In this document: piece after piece, positions 8,512-16,591 of the stretch | How the letters are laid out: the number at the start of each line of letters is the position of its first letter | Numbering within the stretch: position 1 is the first letter of the stretch | Source of the DNA: Polyangiaceae bacterium | Lineage (GTDB): Bacteria; Myxococcota_A; Polyangia; Polyangiales; Polyangiaceae | Assembly: GCA_041389725.1 (NCBI GenBank) | Contig: JAWKRG010000011.1 | Span: forward strand, 125,001 to 189,000 | Direction: 5' to 3' | Length of the DNA stretch: 64,000 bases | Made by a program: the position numbers and the translations under genes | Notes under the pieces: model-generated | The model's input: the letters and a program-made list of their open reading frames with translations, nothing else | Told to the model about the DNA's origin: nothing | Databases searched by the model: none

Positions 8512-9918
8512 TCAATCCGTGGTGATGATCACGATGCTATCGCTGACGGCTTGCTGGGTGGAGAGCCGGTCGACCGCCAGGAAGTAGCGACCGGCGTCGA
8601 GTTTCGTGGTGATCCTGCGGGGATCGGCCCGAATGCAGTCGGTCGCGCTGGAAGCTCGAAGCAGATACAACTCGGTCTCTGCGACGCGGTCGAACCCGAA
8701 CACGTTGACCTGCGCTGGCGACGACAAGGAGAACTCGATTTGCAGTTCCCGCCCTCGGGCAGGCTTGGATTCGCGACAGGCGTAGTCGTCGACCTTGCCC
8801 GACCCAGCCTCGAGTCGCACCACTTTCACTAGTGGCGGATGCGTCGGCGCGGCCGACACCTCGGCTTCCGAGTCTGGCGCGGCCTCGCCACGAAGCGCAC
8901 GGTCGACCCGCGTCAGTGCTTCGAGCACCAACAGATTGCGCAAGTTGTAGCCGTGGCGCAGGCCCTCCGCGCTGAGGTCGCAGCCGTCACGTCCGCGTGG
9001 CCCGTGGTAGGTCGTCGGGTGAATGCCGTCCTTGCCCAAGCCCTGACCGGGTAGCGCGAGCAGGGCGCGATGGTAATCCACGAGGGGCGCTCGGCTGGCT
9101 TGCGCGATGCCACGGATCACCGCGTTGTAGCGCGGCACCCACACCGCCGCGGCGGCCTTGTCTTGCCGCGGGGGAATGGTGAACAGAATCGGCACGACGC
9201 CGCGGTCCGTCAGGAAGTCGATGATGTTCCACAGCTGATCGGCGAAGTGATGCAGCGCGCCGATTTCGATGTCGTTGGTGCCGAACTGCACGAAGGCGAT
9301 GCGGGGGTGCGCCGCGTCGAGCTCTTGCTGCAAGGGCGGCGGTGAACCCGACAGCACCTGCCAGGCGCTCCAGCCGATCTGCGCTGCCTGGCTTTCGCGA
9401 CTGAAAGGACTCACGCCCGCCTCGACGGAGGCGAATCGCTGCAGCGTCGTCGCCAGCTCGGCGTGTTCCCCCAGGTTCGTTGGGGGGCGCGCGAAGCAAC
9501 GATAGGAATCGTCGCTGTAGGTGATGGAATCCCCGACCTTCGCGAAGCTCCAGCGCTGCGCGCCCCTCGCCTTCGCGGCAATGGTCCGCAGCCAGCGCTG
9601 CGTGCCGGGCGTGATGGGCGAATGCACGCGCTCCAGCGGGTAGTAAGGTGCGGGCGTTTCGCTCGCGTCGAAGGCCGTGGCCGCAGTCGGCGAGCCCGAG
9701 CCGCTGGGAACTGTCGCGCTAGAGGCAGACGCCGTCGCCTCGGACGCAGCGGCCCGCGTCGCACTTGCCGTCGTTGGCGGAACGGCCGCAGGCGGGTCTT
9801 TGCGCGTGCAACCGGAACAGCCGGCAAGCAGCAACGCCACTGCCGCGATCGCCGGGTCAGAAATGCGAAAGCGCCGCCCCGAACCCGTCGGAGCAGCGCC
9901 TTCACAAAGGGGATTCAC
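8512..9918 (-). CDS. SGNH/GDSL-family hydrolase lipoprotein
   Basis: The predicted lipoprotein has 468 residues from a GTG at 9918, which lies 7 nt after the stop of the upstream barrel gene; a longer in-frame reading would overlap that gene. The lipobox is 'LLLAGC', followed by a long Ala/Ser/Thr-rich linker. Catalytic blocks of the SGNH family are present: 'KVGDSITY' (Ser), 'VQFGTNDIEIG' (Gly and Asn) and 'DGIHPTTYH' (Asp and His). A C-terminal beta-rich region (about 350-468) resembles a carbohydrate- or surface-binding module ('QVNVFGFDRVAETELYLLRA'). The family covers lipases, esterases and acetyl-polysaccharide deacetylases; the substrate is unknown. Probably an envelope-anchored esterase. 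Confidence 0.85.
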   Translation of the reverse strand: MNPLCEGAAPTGSGRRFRISDPAIAAVALLLAGCSGCTRKDPPAAVPPTTASATRAAASEATASASSATVPSGSGSPTAATAFDASETPAPYYPLERVHSPITPGTQRWLRTIAAKARGAQRWSFAKVGDSITYSDDSYRCFARPPTNLGEHAELATTLQRFASVEAGVSPFSRESQAAQIGWSAWQVLSGSPPPLQQELDAAHPRIAFVQFGTNDIEIGALHHFADQLWNIIDFLTDRGVVPILFTIPPRQDKAAAAVWVPRYNAVIRGIAQASRAPLVDYHRALLALPGQGLGKDGIHPTTYHGPRGRDGCDLSAEGLRHGYNLRNLLVLEALTRVDRALRGEAAPDSEAEVSAAPTHPPLVKVVRLEAGSGKVDDYACRESKPARGRELQIEFSLSSPAQVNVFGFDRVAETELYLLRASSATDCIRADPRRITTKLDAGRYFLAVDRLSTQQAVSDSIVIITTD

Positions 9919-9925
9919 GCCGAGA

Positions 9926-10720
9926 TCAGAGGCTGAAGGTGCCAGCAACGCCCAGCACGAGCCACTGATGCATGGCCTTGTCCTTGATGGAGCTGTCGAA
10001 CCCCGGAGGCTCCGGATCCGCCGATGCACTGGAGTACTGACCTAGCGAGAAGCTCACGAAGGGTCCCACGCCAATGGCATCCGCGACCTTGAAGTTGGCT
10101 CCGGCCTGGATGTTGGCAAACTCGAAACCCGCCAGTCCAGTGGATGCGTCGCCAGCCTTGCTGTTGAGCATCTCGTAGCCGATACCTAGGCCGAACCAAG
10201 GATCGAGAGATTCGCCGGGGGACAGGTGGTACTGTCCTTGGAGGCCAAAGCGGATGTCGGCCGCGGAGCAATCGACCTTCGCAGCGTCACACGCGTCCTT
10301 GCGATCTGACGCCAACATCACGATGCCGTATTGCGCGTAGAGCCCAACCATGATGTTCGGTGTGACCATGTAGCCGAGGTCGAGCCAAATCGGGATCATG
10401 CCGCTGACGCCGTCGCTCATCTTGGAGTCCTTGATGGCGTCACCTAGCGGCAAGCCGTAGCCGAGGCGAAGCCCGATCTTGATCTTGCCGCCACCATCCA
10501 TGTTGCTGGTGTCCATGGCGGCTTCGCCACCCGCGGCGGCTTCGCCACCACCGCCCTCGGCGGGGGCCGCTTCTTCTCCACCACCTTCGGCAGGGGCTGC
10601 TTCTTCGCCGCCGCCTTCTGCGGGGGCCGCTTCTTCGCCGCCCTCATCCTGGGCGTAAGCAGACACGGTTGAAAGTGCGACGACCGCACCGAGCGCAAGT
10701 GACGATAGTTTACGAATCAT
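9926..10720 (-). CDS. Small outer-membrane beta-barrel protein with EAAPAEGGG repeats
   Basis: This protein has 264 residues. Its ATG at 10720 is preceded by a strong ribosome binding site (GAGGAGG, 6 nt spacing), so I discard the longer upstream reading. A signal peptide ends at 'STVSAYAQ'. Residues 24-65 contain three copies of 'EEAAPAEGGG' and a Gly/Ala-rich tail, probably a flexible periplasmic linker. The remaining 200 residues are an eight-strand-like barrel with glycine-rich turns ('IKIGLRLGYGLPLGDAIKDS') that ends '...VLGVAGTFSL'. Function is unknown; OmpA/OprF-like small barrels are the nearest comparison. It may be cotranscribed with the SGNH hydrolase 7 nt downstream. Confidence 0.85.
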   Translation of the reverse strand: MIRKLSSLALGAVVALSTVSAYAQDEGGEEAAPAEGGGEEAAPAEGGGEEAAPAEGGGGEAAAGGEAAMDTSNMDGGGKIKIGLRLGYGLPLGDAIKDSKMSDGVSGMIPIWLDLGYMVTPNIMVGLYAQYGIVMLASDRKDACDAAKVDCSAADIRFGLQGQYHLSPGESLDPWFGLGIGYEMLNSKAGDASTGLAGFEFANIQAGANFKVADAIGVGPFVSFSLGQYSSASADPEPPGFDSSIKDKAMHQWLVLGVAGTFSL

Positions 10721-11132
10721 TGATATCCTCCTCGTACACAAGGCCGGGTGGAGCACCACTGAGACGTCGGACCCACCGATGACCTCAAAGCGCATTGTCT
10801 CAGCAGCAGAAAATTCCGGCCCAATTTCGGGAAAATCCCGAGTTCGCAGGGGCTTATACAAGAAGCGTAGGAAAATCTCCCTGACCGGGAGCAGGTTTTC
10901 GGTGGTTTGAGGAATACCCCTGTAACTTCAAGTATTTATGACGTTGTCACGCATACCGCCGCACGCACTTTCGCGTGGGGCAGCGAGCGGGACACGTGAT
11001 CTTTGACGAGGGAAATCCAGCGATATTCGCTGCAGGTCGGGACATGGCACCGCAGCACGCCTGCATTCGGCCGGGACACGCCCACTGAAGGCGGCCTGCC
11101 AGAACGTCGAGCTGATCTCACGCCACCAAAGG
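10721..11132. other. 412-bp region upstream of the barrel gene
   Basis: I find no gene in this stretch. It is more AT-rich than its surroundings and holds the leader and promoter of the barrel-protein gene (start 10720). Two small dyads are visible: TCGGGA-AAA-TCCCGA at 10827-10841 and CTCCC-TGACC-GGGAG at 10877-10891. The minus strand also contains TATAAG near 10853-10858, a possible -10 element without a clear -35. The right half carries the 3' flank of the extensin-type lipoprotein gene that ends at 11133. Confidence 0.4.
10827..10841. promoter_or_regulatory. 15-bp perfect palindrome upstream of the barrel gene
   Basis: The sequence TCGGGA-AAA-TCCCGA is a perfect 6-bp dyad 107 bp upstream of the barrel gene start. 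It may be a repressor or activator site, or a leader hairpin. No bound protein can be named. Confidence 0.25.
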
Positions 11133-12290
11133 CTACTCCGGCTCGCCGCCGCAAGCGTCCGCGTGGTCTCCGATATCGACCAGAGGCAGCGGAGACGACT
11201 TCACGGTGAAGCCACTGGGTGCGCCGCTCTGTCCGATGTCGCAGTGGAAGTGATTGCGGTGCGCCGAGTTGTAGTTCGGTGTGAGGCAGATGCTGAAGAC
11301 CTGCTTCGAAGCCTGATCACAAACGAGAGAATAGAGTTCTTTGGATATCCCGGTCTGGGCCGCGAGCGCGGCCGAGCAGGTTTCGCTGCTGGCACCTGAC
11401 CACTGCTTGAAGTGAGTCACGTCGTTCACGTCGTAGACCTCGCCCGTGGTCTTGTAGAGCCAGCGAATGTCCATCGCACGCCCGAAGGAGTGATTGGAGT
11501 ACCCGTTGGCGGAGCAGTCCGGCTCGGGGTCGTTGGGGCCGCGACAGTAGTTCGTCTGACTCCACGCGCAGCAGCAGCGGTAGCAGTAGGAGCCGAGCGT
11601 TCCCACCTTGGTGAAGCCGTGGCTCTTGAGTACGTCGGCAAACTTCCACAGCGTGAGCACGAACTCGCACCCCATTGGATCCGTGCTCGGTTCGTTGGTA
11701 TCCGTCTTGGCAAACAACACGCCGTTCAGCGGCCCCGCTAGCTTGACACCATCCACCACGCCTTTGGCCACGGTGGGGGTGTACTGCACGCCGAGCGCAT
11801 CGAGTTGCTCGAGACACGTGCTCGCTTGGCCTTTGACGACGAAGTTGACCTTGTCCGTCGCAACCTGGTTGCCGTTGGCATCGAAGCCCCGCGCCTCGGT
11901 CCAGCGATCCCCTGGGTACTGATACTGATACACGAGGGGGAAGTTGGGCGGCTGTGCGCTCTCGCCCAGGGAGAACTCCGTCTCGATCACGTACTCGACT
12001 TTGGCGATACCTGGTCCGGCCAGCACTTCGAAGCGTACTTGCGCCATCGGCGGAACCCCAGTCTGGGTGTGGACTTGCCCTTCCGTGGGCACCACCACGT
12101 CCAGGTAGTATTCGGGCAAGTTGGCGCTATCCACGGCGGCATCACCGAAACCGGCGTCGGTCTGCACGCCCCCTCCCGAGCCAGCACTGCCGGCGGCCCC
12201 TCCTGAAGGCTTCGCCCCGTCTTCATCAGCCGAACACCCCGACGACAGGGCGAACCCCAATATGCATCCCAGGATCCCGAGCTGTTTCAC
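11133..12290 (-). CDS. Lipoprotein with extensin-type C-terminal (M15-like peptidase) domain
   Basis: The product has 385 residues from a GTG at 12290 (an adjacent GTG at 12293 is equally possible). The lipobox is 'ALSSGC' (Cys19), followed by a Gly/Ser linker. The C-terminal third carries 'YSNHSFGRAMDIRW' and 'HRNHFHCDIG', the His/Asp zinc-site pattern of the extensin-like C-terminal domain, a relative of D-Ala-D-Ala carboxypeptidases of the M15 group. Six or more Cys in 'CYRCCCAWSQTNYC' and nearby suggest disulphides in the periplasm. It probably acts on peptidoglycan or a related peptide, but catalysis is unproven. It is transcribed divergently from the caspase-like gene that starts 132 bp away. 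Confidence 0.82.
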   Translation of the reverse strand: MKQLGILGCILGFALSSGCSADEDGAKPSGGAAGSAGSGGGVQTDAGFGDAAVDSANLPEYYLDVVVPTEGQVHTQTGVPPMAQVRFEVLAGPGIAKVEYVIETEFSLGESAQPPNFPLVYQYQYPGDRWTEARGFDANGNQVATDKVNFVVKGQASTCLEQLDALGVQYTPTVAKGVVDGVKLAGPLNGVLFAKTDTNEPSTDPMGCEFVLTLWKFADVLKSHGFTKVGTLGSYCYRCCCAWSQTNYCRGPNDPEPDCSANGYSNHSFGRAMDIRWLYKTTGEVYDVNDVTHFKQWSGASSETCSAALAAQTGISKELYSLVCDQASKQVFSICLTPNYNSAHRNHFHCDIGQSGAPSGFTVKSSPLPLVDIGDHADACGGEPE

Positions 12291-12422
12291 CACCAGCAAG
12301 GAGTAGCCCGACCGCGGGCGCCGGTCAAAAGCCGCGGGCGGTCTCAGGCGCGTTTCGGGCACTAGCGGCGCGATTGGCAAAAACTCGTAGCTCGACAGGC
12401 GGTACAGCGCGACCCTCGTCCC

Positions 12423-13895
12423 ATGGTCGACTCAGCACGCCGCGTGCGAAGGAGGCAAAGCCCTTGGCTGCTCGGACTGGCAATCGCGGCCCTCCTGGCC
12501 TGCAAGCGAGGCGAACCGGACTCCGAACGCAACACCACGCCCGGGGGAACGAAGAGTCCGCCGCCCACCAACGCGCCGCCCACGAACGCGCCGTCCGCGA
12601 ACGCGCCGCCCACCAATGCGCCGCCCACCAACGCGCCGCCCACCAACGCGCCGGCCGCGATGATTCCGCTACCCGGCGGCGCGTTGCTCGCCGGGCGGAA
12701 TACCTACGCACTGATCGTCGGTGTGCTCTCCTTCGCCGAGCCCGGCGTGGCCGGCTGGTCGGCGGAGCAACGCAAGGACCGCGAGCTGTATGACACGCTA
12801 CGCGCCCGCGACGTGCCAGCAGAGAACATCGAGTTGCTGCTCGACTCCGAAGCAACCTACGCCAAGGTCCACGACGCCCTCGAGCGAATCGCTCGACGTG
12901 CGCCTATCGACTCCACTCTGTTGTTCTACTACGCCGGCCACGGCGCTCGAACCGCTGGCGGCGATCCGTACTTCGTGGCCTACGACACGAAAAGCGGGGC
13001 GGCCGCCACGACGGGCATCGTGCTCTCCAAGGTGAGCACAGCCCTGCGCCAACAGTTCCATGGGCAGCGCGTCGTGCTCATGGCTGACTGCTGCTACTCG
13101 GGAAGCCTGAACACCGTTGCCAAGGAGCTCGCTGACGGCAAGCGCGTCACGACTGCAAGCCTCACCTCGGCGGACGCGTCCAACCTCTCGACCAGCAACT
13201 GGACCTTCACCCAAGCCGTCATCGACGGTCTTCATGGTGACGCCCTGGCGGACGCTGATCGAGACGGCATCATCACCCTGAGCGAACTGGCACAGACGGT
13301 CGCCGCCGAGATGAAGCACCGCGAACGCCAACGCCACGGCTTTTCTCTGCACGGTCTGCGCGGCGACACTCCGCTGGCCAACGCGCCGCGCTTGGAGCCA
13401 GGTTCAGGGCCCTACTCGGCAGGCAGCTACGTACTGGCTCGGGACGGGAGTGCCCAGCGCCCGGCACAGGTGCGCCACGCGGGGGCCGAGCGCAGTACGG
13501 TCCGCTTCTACTTCTACAATCACGGCGAGGATCGGCAGCTCGACAATGCCCAGCTGACCAAGTTGGAGTATCGGCGCTACCCCAAGGGCAGCGACCTGCA
13601 GGTGTACTGGGGCGGCAAGCTATGGAAAGCGCGCATCACCGCCACGGACGGCGACTTCCATTTCATCACCTATCCCGGCTGGCCTGCGTACTGGGACGAG
13701 TGGGTGATGAGCGATCGCATCGCCGCAGCCGGCGACGAAAGCGCATCCCAGGAGCATGTTCAGATCGAGTGGCGTGGAAAATGGTGGCCGGGGGTGATTC
13801 TGAAGCGACGCGGCGATCGCTTCCTGGTGCACTACGACGGATACGGCGACGAGTGGGACGAATGGGTCACGAAAGCGCGGCTGAAGCTCCACTGA
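12423..13895 (+). CDS. Caspase-like (C14) lipoprotein with EF-hand loop and tandem Tudor-knot-like repeats
   Basis: The product has 490 residues. Residues 1-27 form a lipoprotein signal ('IAALLAC', Cys27), then a linker of repeated 'APPTN' units (about 47-77). The caspase/metacaspase fold spans about 92-320: catalytic His173 in 'YYAGHGA' and catalytic Cys224 in 'DCCYSGS'. Residues 277-288 read DADRDGIITLSE, an EF-hand-like calcium loop also seen in other bacterial C14 proteins. The C-terminus (about 358-490) holds two related modules with 'WGGKLWKARI...WDEWV' and 'WRGKWWPGVI...WDEWV', typical of Tudor-knot/agenet-like barrels. Metacaspases cleave after Arg or Lys; targets here are unknown. 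The gene is monocistronic in appearance. Confidence 0.88.
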   Translation: MVDSARRVRRRQSPWLLGLAIAALLACKRGEPDSERNTTPGGTKSPPPTNAPPTNAPSANAPPTNAPPTNAPPTNAPAAMIPLPGGALLAGRNTYALIVGVLSFAEPGVAGWSAEQRKDRELYDTLRARDVPAENIELLLDSEATYAKVHDALERIARRAPIDSTLLFYYAGHGARTAGGDPYFVAYDTKSGAAATTGIVLSKVSTALRQQFHGQRVVLMADCCYSGSLNTVAKELADGKRVTTASLTSADASNLSTSNWTFTQAVIDGLHGDALADADRDGIITLSELAQTVAAEMKHRERQRHGFSLHGLRGDTPLANAPRLEPGSGPYSAGSYVLARDGSAQRPAQVRHAGAERSTVRFYFYNHGEDRQLDNAQLTKLEYRRYPKGSDLQVYWGGKLWKARITATDGDFHFITYPGWPAYWDEWVMSDRIAAAGDESASQEHVQIEWRGKWWPGVILKRRGDRFLVHYDGYGDEWDEWVTKARLKLH

Positions 13896-13946
13896 GCCAG
13901 CGCAATCCCCCAGCAGATGACTCGGCGGGAGCCGAGCCCGACCCGC

Positions 13947-14333
13947 TCACTCGTAGGTCGCTTCGGCGACGTAGCGGAGCACGCGCGTGCAGGATGCCGC
14001 GCGGGTATGGCCGTGACACGGGTCGCTTCCTTGGAAGGAAGTTTCCCCTGCCATCAGCGCGCTCAGCACCTCACGGGTGACGTCGTGCCCCCCATCCTCG
14101 CACTGGTTGTCCGTGCAAGGCATGATCAGGAGTGCGGGAGCGTGGGGCAACGGAATGCGCCGCACGTATTTCGAGTCACCGAGGGGGCCGTTGACGCCGT
14201 GTTCTTGCACTTGGAAGGAAAGAGACTTCAGGGAAGGCACGCGGTCGATCAGACGTCCAGCTTCTGCCTCACGCCGACGGCGCTCCGCCTGGCGCTCCTT
14301 GGCTTCCCAATTCCTATTTCGATAGTTTGCCAT
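13947..14333 (-). CDS. Small Cys/His-rich protein of unknown function
   Basis: This 128-residue protein starts at the ATG at 14333. An in-frame ATG at 14393 would extend it by 20 residues through the hairpin at 14349-14382, so I prefer the shorter form, although no clear ribosome binding site precedes it. Residues 1-30 are a charged helix rich in Arg, Glu and Ala. The core has Cys73, Cys78, His83, Cys106, His107, His109 and Cys115 in 'PCTDNQCEDGGH' and 'DPCHGH', which suggests a metal site. I do not recognise the family. It lies downstream of the RRM protein gene on the same strand. Confidence 0.6.
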   Translation of the reverse strand: MANYRNRNWEAKERQAERRRREAEAGRLIDRVPSLKSLSFQVQEHGVNGPLGDSKYVRRIPLPHAPALLIMPCTDNQCEDGGHDVTREVLSALMAGETSFQGSDPCHGHTRAASCTRVLRYVAEATYE

Positions 14334-14348
14334 GATGCTCTGACGAAT

Positions 14349-14382
14349 CCTTGGAGGCGGCCCGGAGGGACCGCATCCAAGG
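14349..14382 (-). terminator. Hairpin between the RRM gene and the Cys/His-rich gene
   Basis: CCTTGGA at 14349 pairs with TCCAAGG at 14376-14382, and inner GCGG pairs with CCGC, giving an 11-bp interrupted stem. It lies 18 nt after the stop of the RRM gene on the minus strand. No T-run follows, so it may be a transcript-stabilising hairpin or attenuator and not a true intrinsic terminator. Confidence 0.35.
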
Positions 14383-14399
14383 ATTGCGTGCACTGAGAC

Positions 14400-14708
14400 T
14401 CACCAGCGATTGCCACCCGAGCGGCCGCCACCGCCACCGCCACCGCCGCCACTGCGCGGACGTCGCTCTTCCGCTTCGTTGACGCGGAGGGGTCGACCGT
14501 CGAGGTCGGCACCGTTCATTTCCGTCATGGCTCGCTCGGCGTCGGCGGCGTTGACCATCGACACGAAGCCAAAGCCACGCGAGCGGCCCGTCTCGCGGTC
14601 CAGGATTAGTTTCACCTCTTGAACCTCGCCGAAAACGGCGAACGCCTGGGTCAAGGTGTCTTCGGTGGTGTGGTGAGCGATGTTGCCCACGTAGAGTCGG
14701 TTGTTCAT
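14400..14708 (-). CDS. RRM-domain RNA-binding protein
   Basis: The product has 102 residues. Residues 1-80 are one RNA recognition motif with RNP2 'LYVGNI' (residues 4-9) and RNP1 'RGFGFVSM' (about 43-50). The tail is 'RSGGGGGGGGGRSGGNRW', the glycine-rich C-terminus of cyanobacterial-type Rbp proteins. Such proteins bind single-stranded RNA and act in cold adaptation or mRNA handling. The ATG at 14708 follows GAGAG at a usable distance; the longer upstream reading has no support. A 288-nt intergenic leader precedes the gene, long enough for temperature-responsive leader structure, as in cold-shock genes; that is inference. Confidence 0.93.
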   Translation of the reverse strand: MNNRLYVGNIAHHTTEDTLTQAFAVFGEVQEVKLILDRETGRSRGFGFVSMVNAADAERAMTEMNGADLDGRPLRVNEAEERRPRSGGGGGGGGGRSGGNRW

Positions 14709-14996
14709 GACTGCATTTCTCTCTTTCAAACGTGTCGGCACTTCAAGAACCCGAGCGAAATGCCGACATTCCGAGCGGGGGCAGCGACGTTTCGCTGCAC
14801 GCACAGGACCGACTCAGAACGGCTTTCCACGATCTCGAAGAGAGGCAGGCAGGCGATACCGGGAAGGGTGTGACGGCGCGACCATAGCGCCTTCCGGCAG
14901 TTCGTGCACGGGATTCGCTTTCCCCGGCATTCTCCCAACAAGAAGCGGCAACCCCGGGAAAGTACTGCCGTCGAGGCAGGGGAGGAACCGACCGCT

Positions 14997-15662
14997 TCAG
15001 CGTGCGCCGGTGAACCTGACCGGAATGCGCACCGTCGTCGGGCCTTCGGCGGGCGGGAACTTGGCTTTCTCGTACACCTGGACGACACAGGAGCGCACGC
15101 TCGGCCCCAGCTTTCCCGTGGGCTGCGCCACCACCGAAGTCACCGCACCATCAGCTGCGATCTTCAGTTCGACCTGGAGCGCCCCTTCCGCATTGGGGTT
15201 CCTCGCCAATTCGTCGTCGAAGCAGCGTCGCAGGGCGGGATTCAGACCGCGTGTCACTTGCTGCACGGACTCGGGGGTGCGTGTCCCCTCGTCTGCCGCT
15301 GGCGCTGCGTCCTCCGCGGCTGCGTCTGCCTCTGTCGAGCCGTCGTCATCCAGGACATCTTCGATGTCTGGCAGCTCGCTCGGGTCGGGTTCCTTGGGGG
15401 TGGGCGTCTGCGCAAGCTTCTCGAGCTCGCTCATCAGCCGCGCGCGTTGAGCTTCATCGGCTCGAGCTTGCTCGTCAGCCGCACGCGCGCGCGCCTCCGC
15501 TTCCGCGCCGCGTCGCTGCAGCGCAACGACCCCCGCGCCCGCGACCATTGCCGAAACGGCGGCGAGCACGATCAGCGCAGTCGCCTTGGGCGGCCCACCC
15601 CTCCTCGGCGGCTCGGGTTCTTTGCCCTGACCGAACCATTCCGGGACGCCCTGCTTGGCCAT
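14997..15662 (-). CDS. AgmX/PglI-type C-terminal domain protein
   Basis: The protein has 221 residues. It has a short cytoplasmic N-terminus, one transmembrane helix ('ATALIVLAAVSAMVAGAGVV', about 27-47), a long charged coiled-coil-like segment rich in Ala, Glu and Arg (50-85), and an acidic linker (90-130). The C-terminal domain (about 135-221) is a TonB-like AgmX/PglI fold, with 'NPALRRCFDDEL', a 'LKIAADGAVTSV' strand and 'VRSCVVQVYEKAKFPP'. The two conserved Cys probably form a disulphide in the periplasm. In Myxococcus such proteins belong to the Agl/Glt gliding machinery set, but many paralogues have other roles. It is divergent from the tandem paralogue pair beginning at 15800. Confidence 0.85.
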   Translation of the reverse strand: MAKQGVPEWFGQGKEPEPPRRGGPPKATALIVLAAVSAMVAGAGVVALQRRGAEAEARARAADEQARADEAQRARLMSELEKLAQTPTPKEPDPSELPDIEDVLDDDGSTEADAAAEDAAPAADEGTRTPESVQQVTRGLNPALRRCFDDELARNPNAEGALQVELKIAADGAVTSVVAQPTGKLGPSVRSCVVQVYEKAKFPPAEGPTTVRIPVRFTGAR

Positions 15663-15799
15663 ACGCTGACATCAGAGCCCGCTCCAGAGTCCGCCGCAAG
15701 CCCTCCCTTGGAGCCTTGCGGCCGCTGCGCAGCCCATGCTGAGCTTGCGCCGTAGACTCGAGCCCCGCCCGGGGGGTTCGCCTGCTCTCGACGCGACAC

Positions 15800-16591
15800 A
15801 TGGATCTCCACCCCTACCTCGTTGCCACACCAGCATTGCGAGACCGCCTGTGCCTCGCCCCACTTGGACACGCCTACGCGGGCGATCATTCCTTCGATCC
15901 CATGCGACGAGCCAGCGCGGCCTTTCTCGATCGCCTGCAGCAGCTGGACGAGGCCACCTTTGGTCGGGAGGGAATGGCCATGCCGCGCTGGGCCTTTTAC
16001 GACTGCGCAGAGCTGCCCGGCGCCGTCCTTGGTCTGGGCGCCCGCGCCATGGATCTCCCGCCGACACTTCGCGCGGACTTCAGTGGCTCGAAGGACGACA
16101 CCTTCCTCCCGCTGTCGATGTACATGGCAATCCCAACCCTGGCCGCAGACGAGTGGCTCGGCTACTCGCTCTGTGCGCTGGACGTCGGAGCGGTGCGGTT
16201 CCGCGATGCAGAACTCGACATCGCCACGCTGGCCCTGGCCGTTGCCACCCTTCGCGCAAAGCGCATCACGGGAACGGTGCAGTGGAAGTCCCATCATCTG
16301 GCGGCCCCGGCCCGATTCGCGCCCCTGGCGGTGCTGGCAGCGTGGCTCCCCGCTCACACTCGCGCAGAGACCTGCGTATTTCGCTTCGATGTGGAAGCCG
16401 AACGCATCGAGGCGGCTCTGACGCAACCGCCACTCCCGGCTGAAGACGTGAGCTATCTGGATTCGACGGACGCCGAGGCGCAACGCGCCGCTCAAGCGCG
16501 GATCGAACGAGGGGAGCGCGCTTTCATCGTGGGAATGCCGGTCGCGACGGACGTCGGTCAACGCATCCCACTGCGCTGGGAGGCATCGTGA
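15800..16591 (+). CDS. Uncharacterised protein, first of a tandem paralogue pair
   Basis: This 263-residue cytoplasmic protein is clearly related to the product of the next gene. Shared blocks are 'EGMAMPRWAFYDCAELPG' (about 56-75 here), 'LPLSMYMAIPT' (about 101-113), a central 'GTVQW' and a C-terminal 'ARIERGERAFIVG...IPLRW'. I do not recognise the family and see no catalytic motif. There is no signal peptide. The next gene starts within this stop codon (GTGA overlap), so the two are translated together and probably work as a complex or pair. Low sequence identity between the copies suggests an old duplication. Confidence 0.72.
   Translation: MDLHPYLVATPALRDRLCLAPLGHAYAGDHSFDPMRRASAAFLDRLQQLDEATFGREGMAMPRWAFYDCAELPGAVLGLGARAMDLPPTLRADFSGSKDDTFLPLSMYMAIPTLAADEWLGYSLCALDVGAVRFRDAELDIATLALAVATLRAKRITGTVQWKSHHLAAPARFAPLAVLAAWLPAHTRAETCVFRFDVEAERIEAALTQPPLPAEDVSYLDSTDAEAQRAAQARIERGERAFIVGMPVATDVGQRIPLRWEAS

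Noticed and set aside
12550..12655. Repeats near the caspase-like gene start
   Set aside because: They encode the 'APPTN' linker in frame; not a regulatory array or CRISPR.
13917..14396. A 159-codon plus-strand frame opposite the Cys/His-rich gene
   Set aside because: Its product is compositionally odd and it lies opposite the minus-strand Cys/His-rich gene, which has a more protein-like composition and fits the RRM operon.
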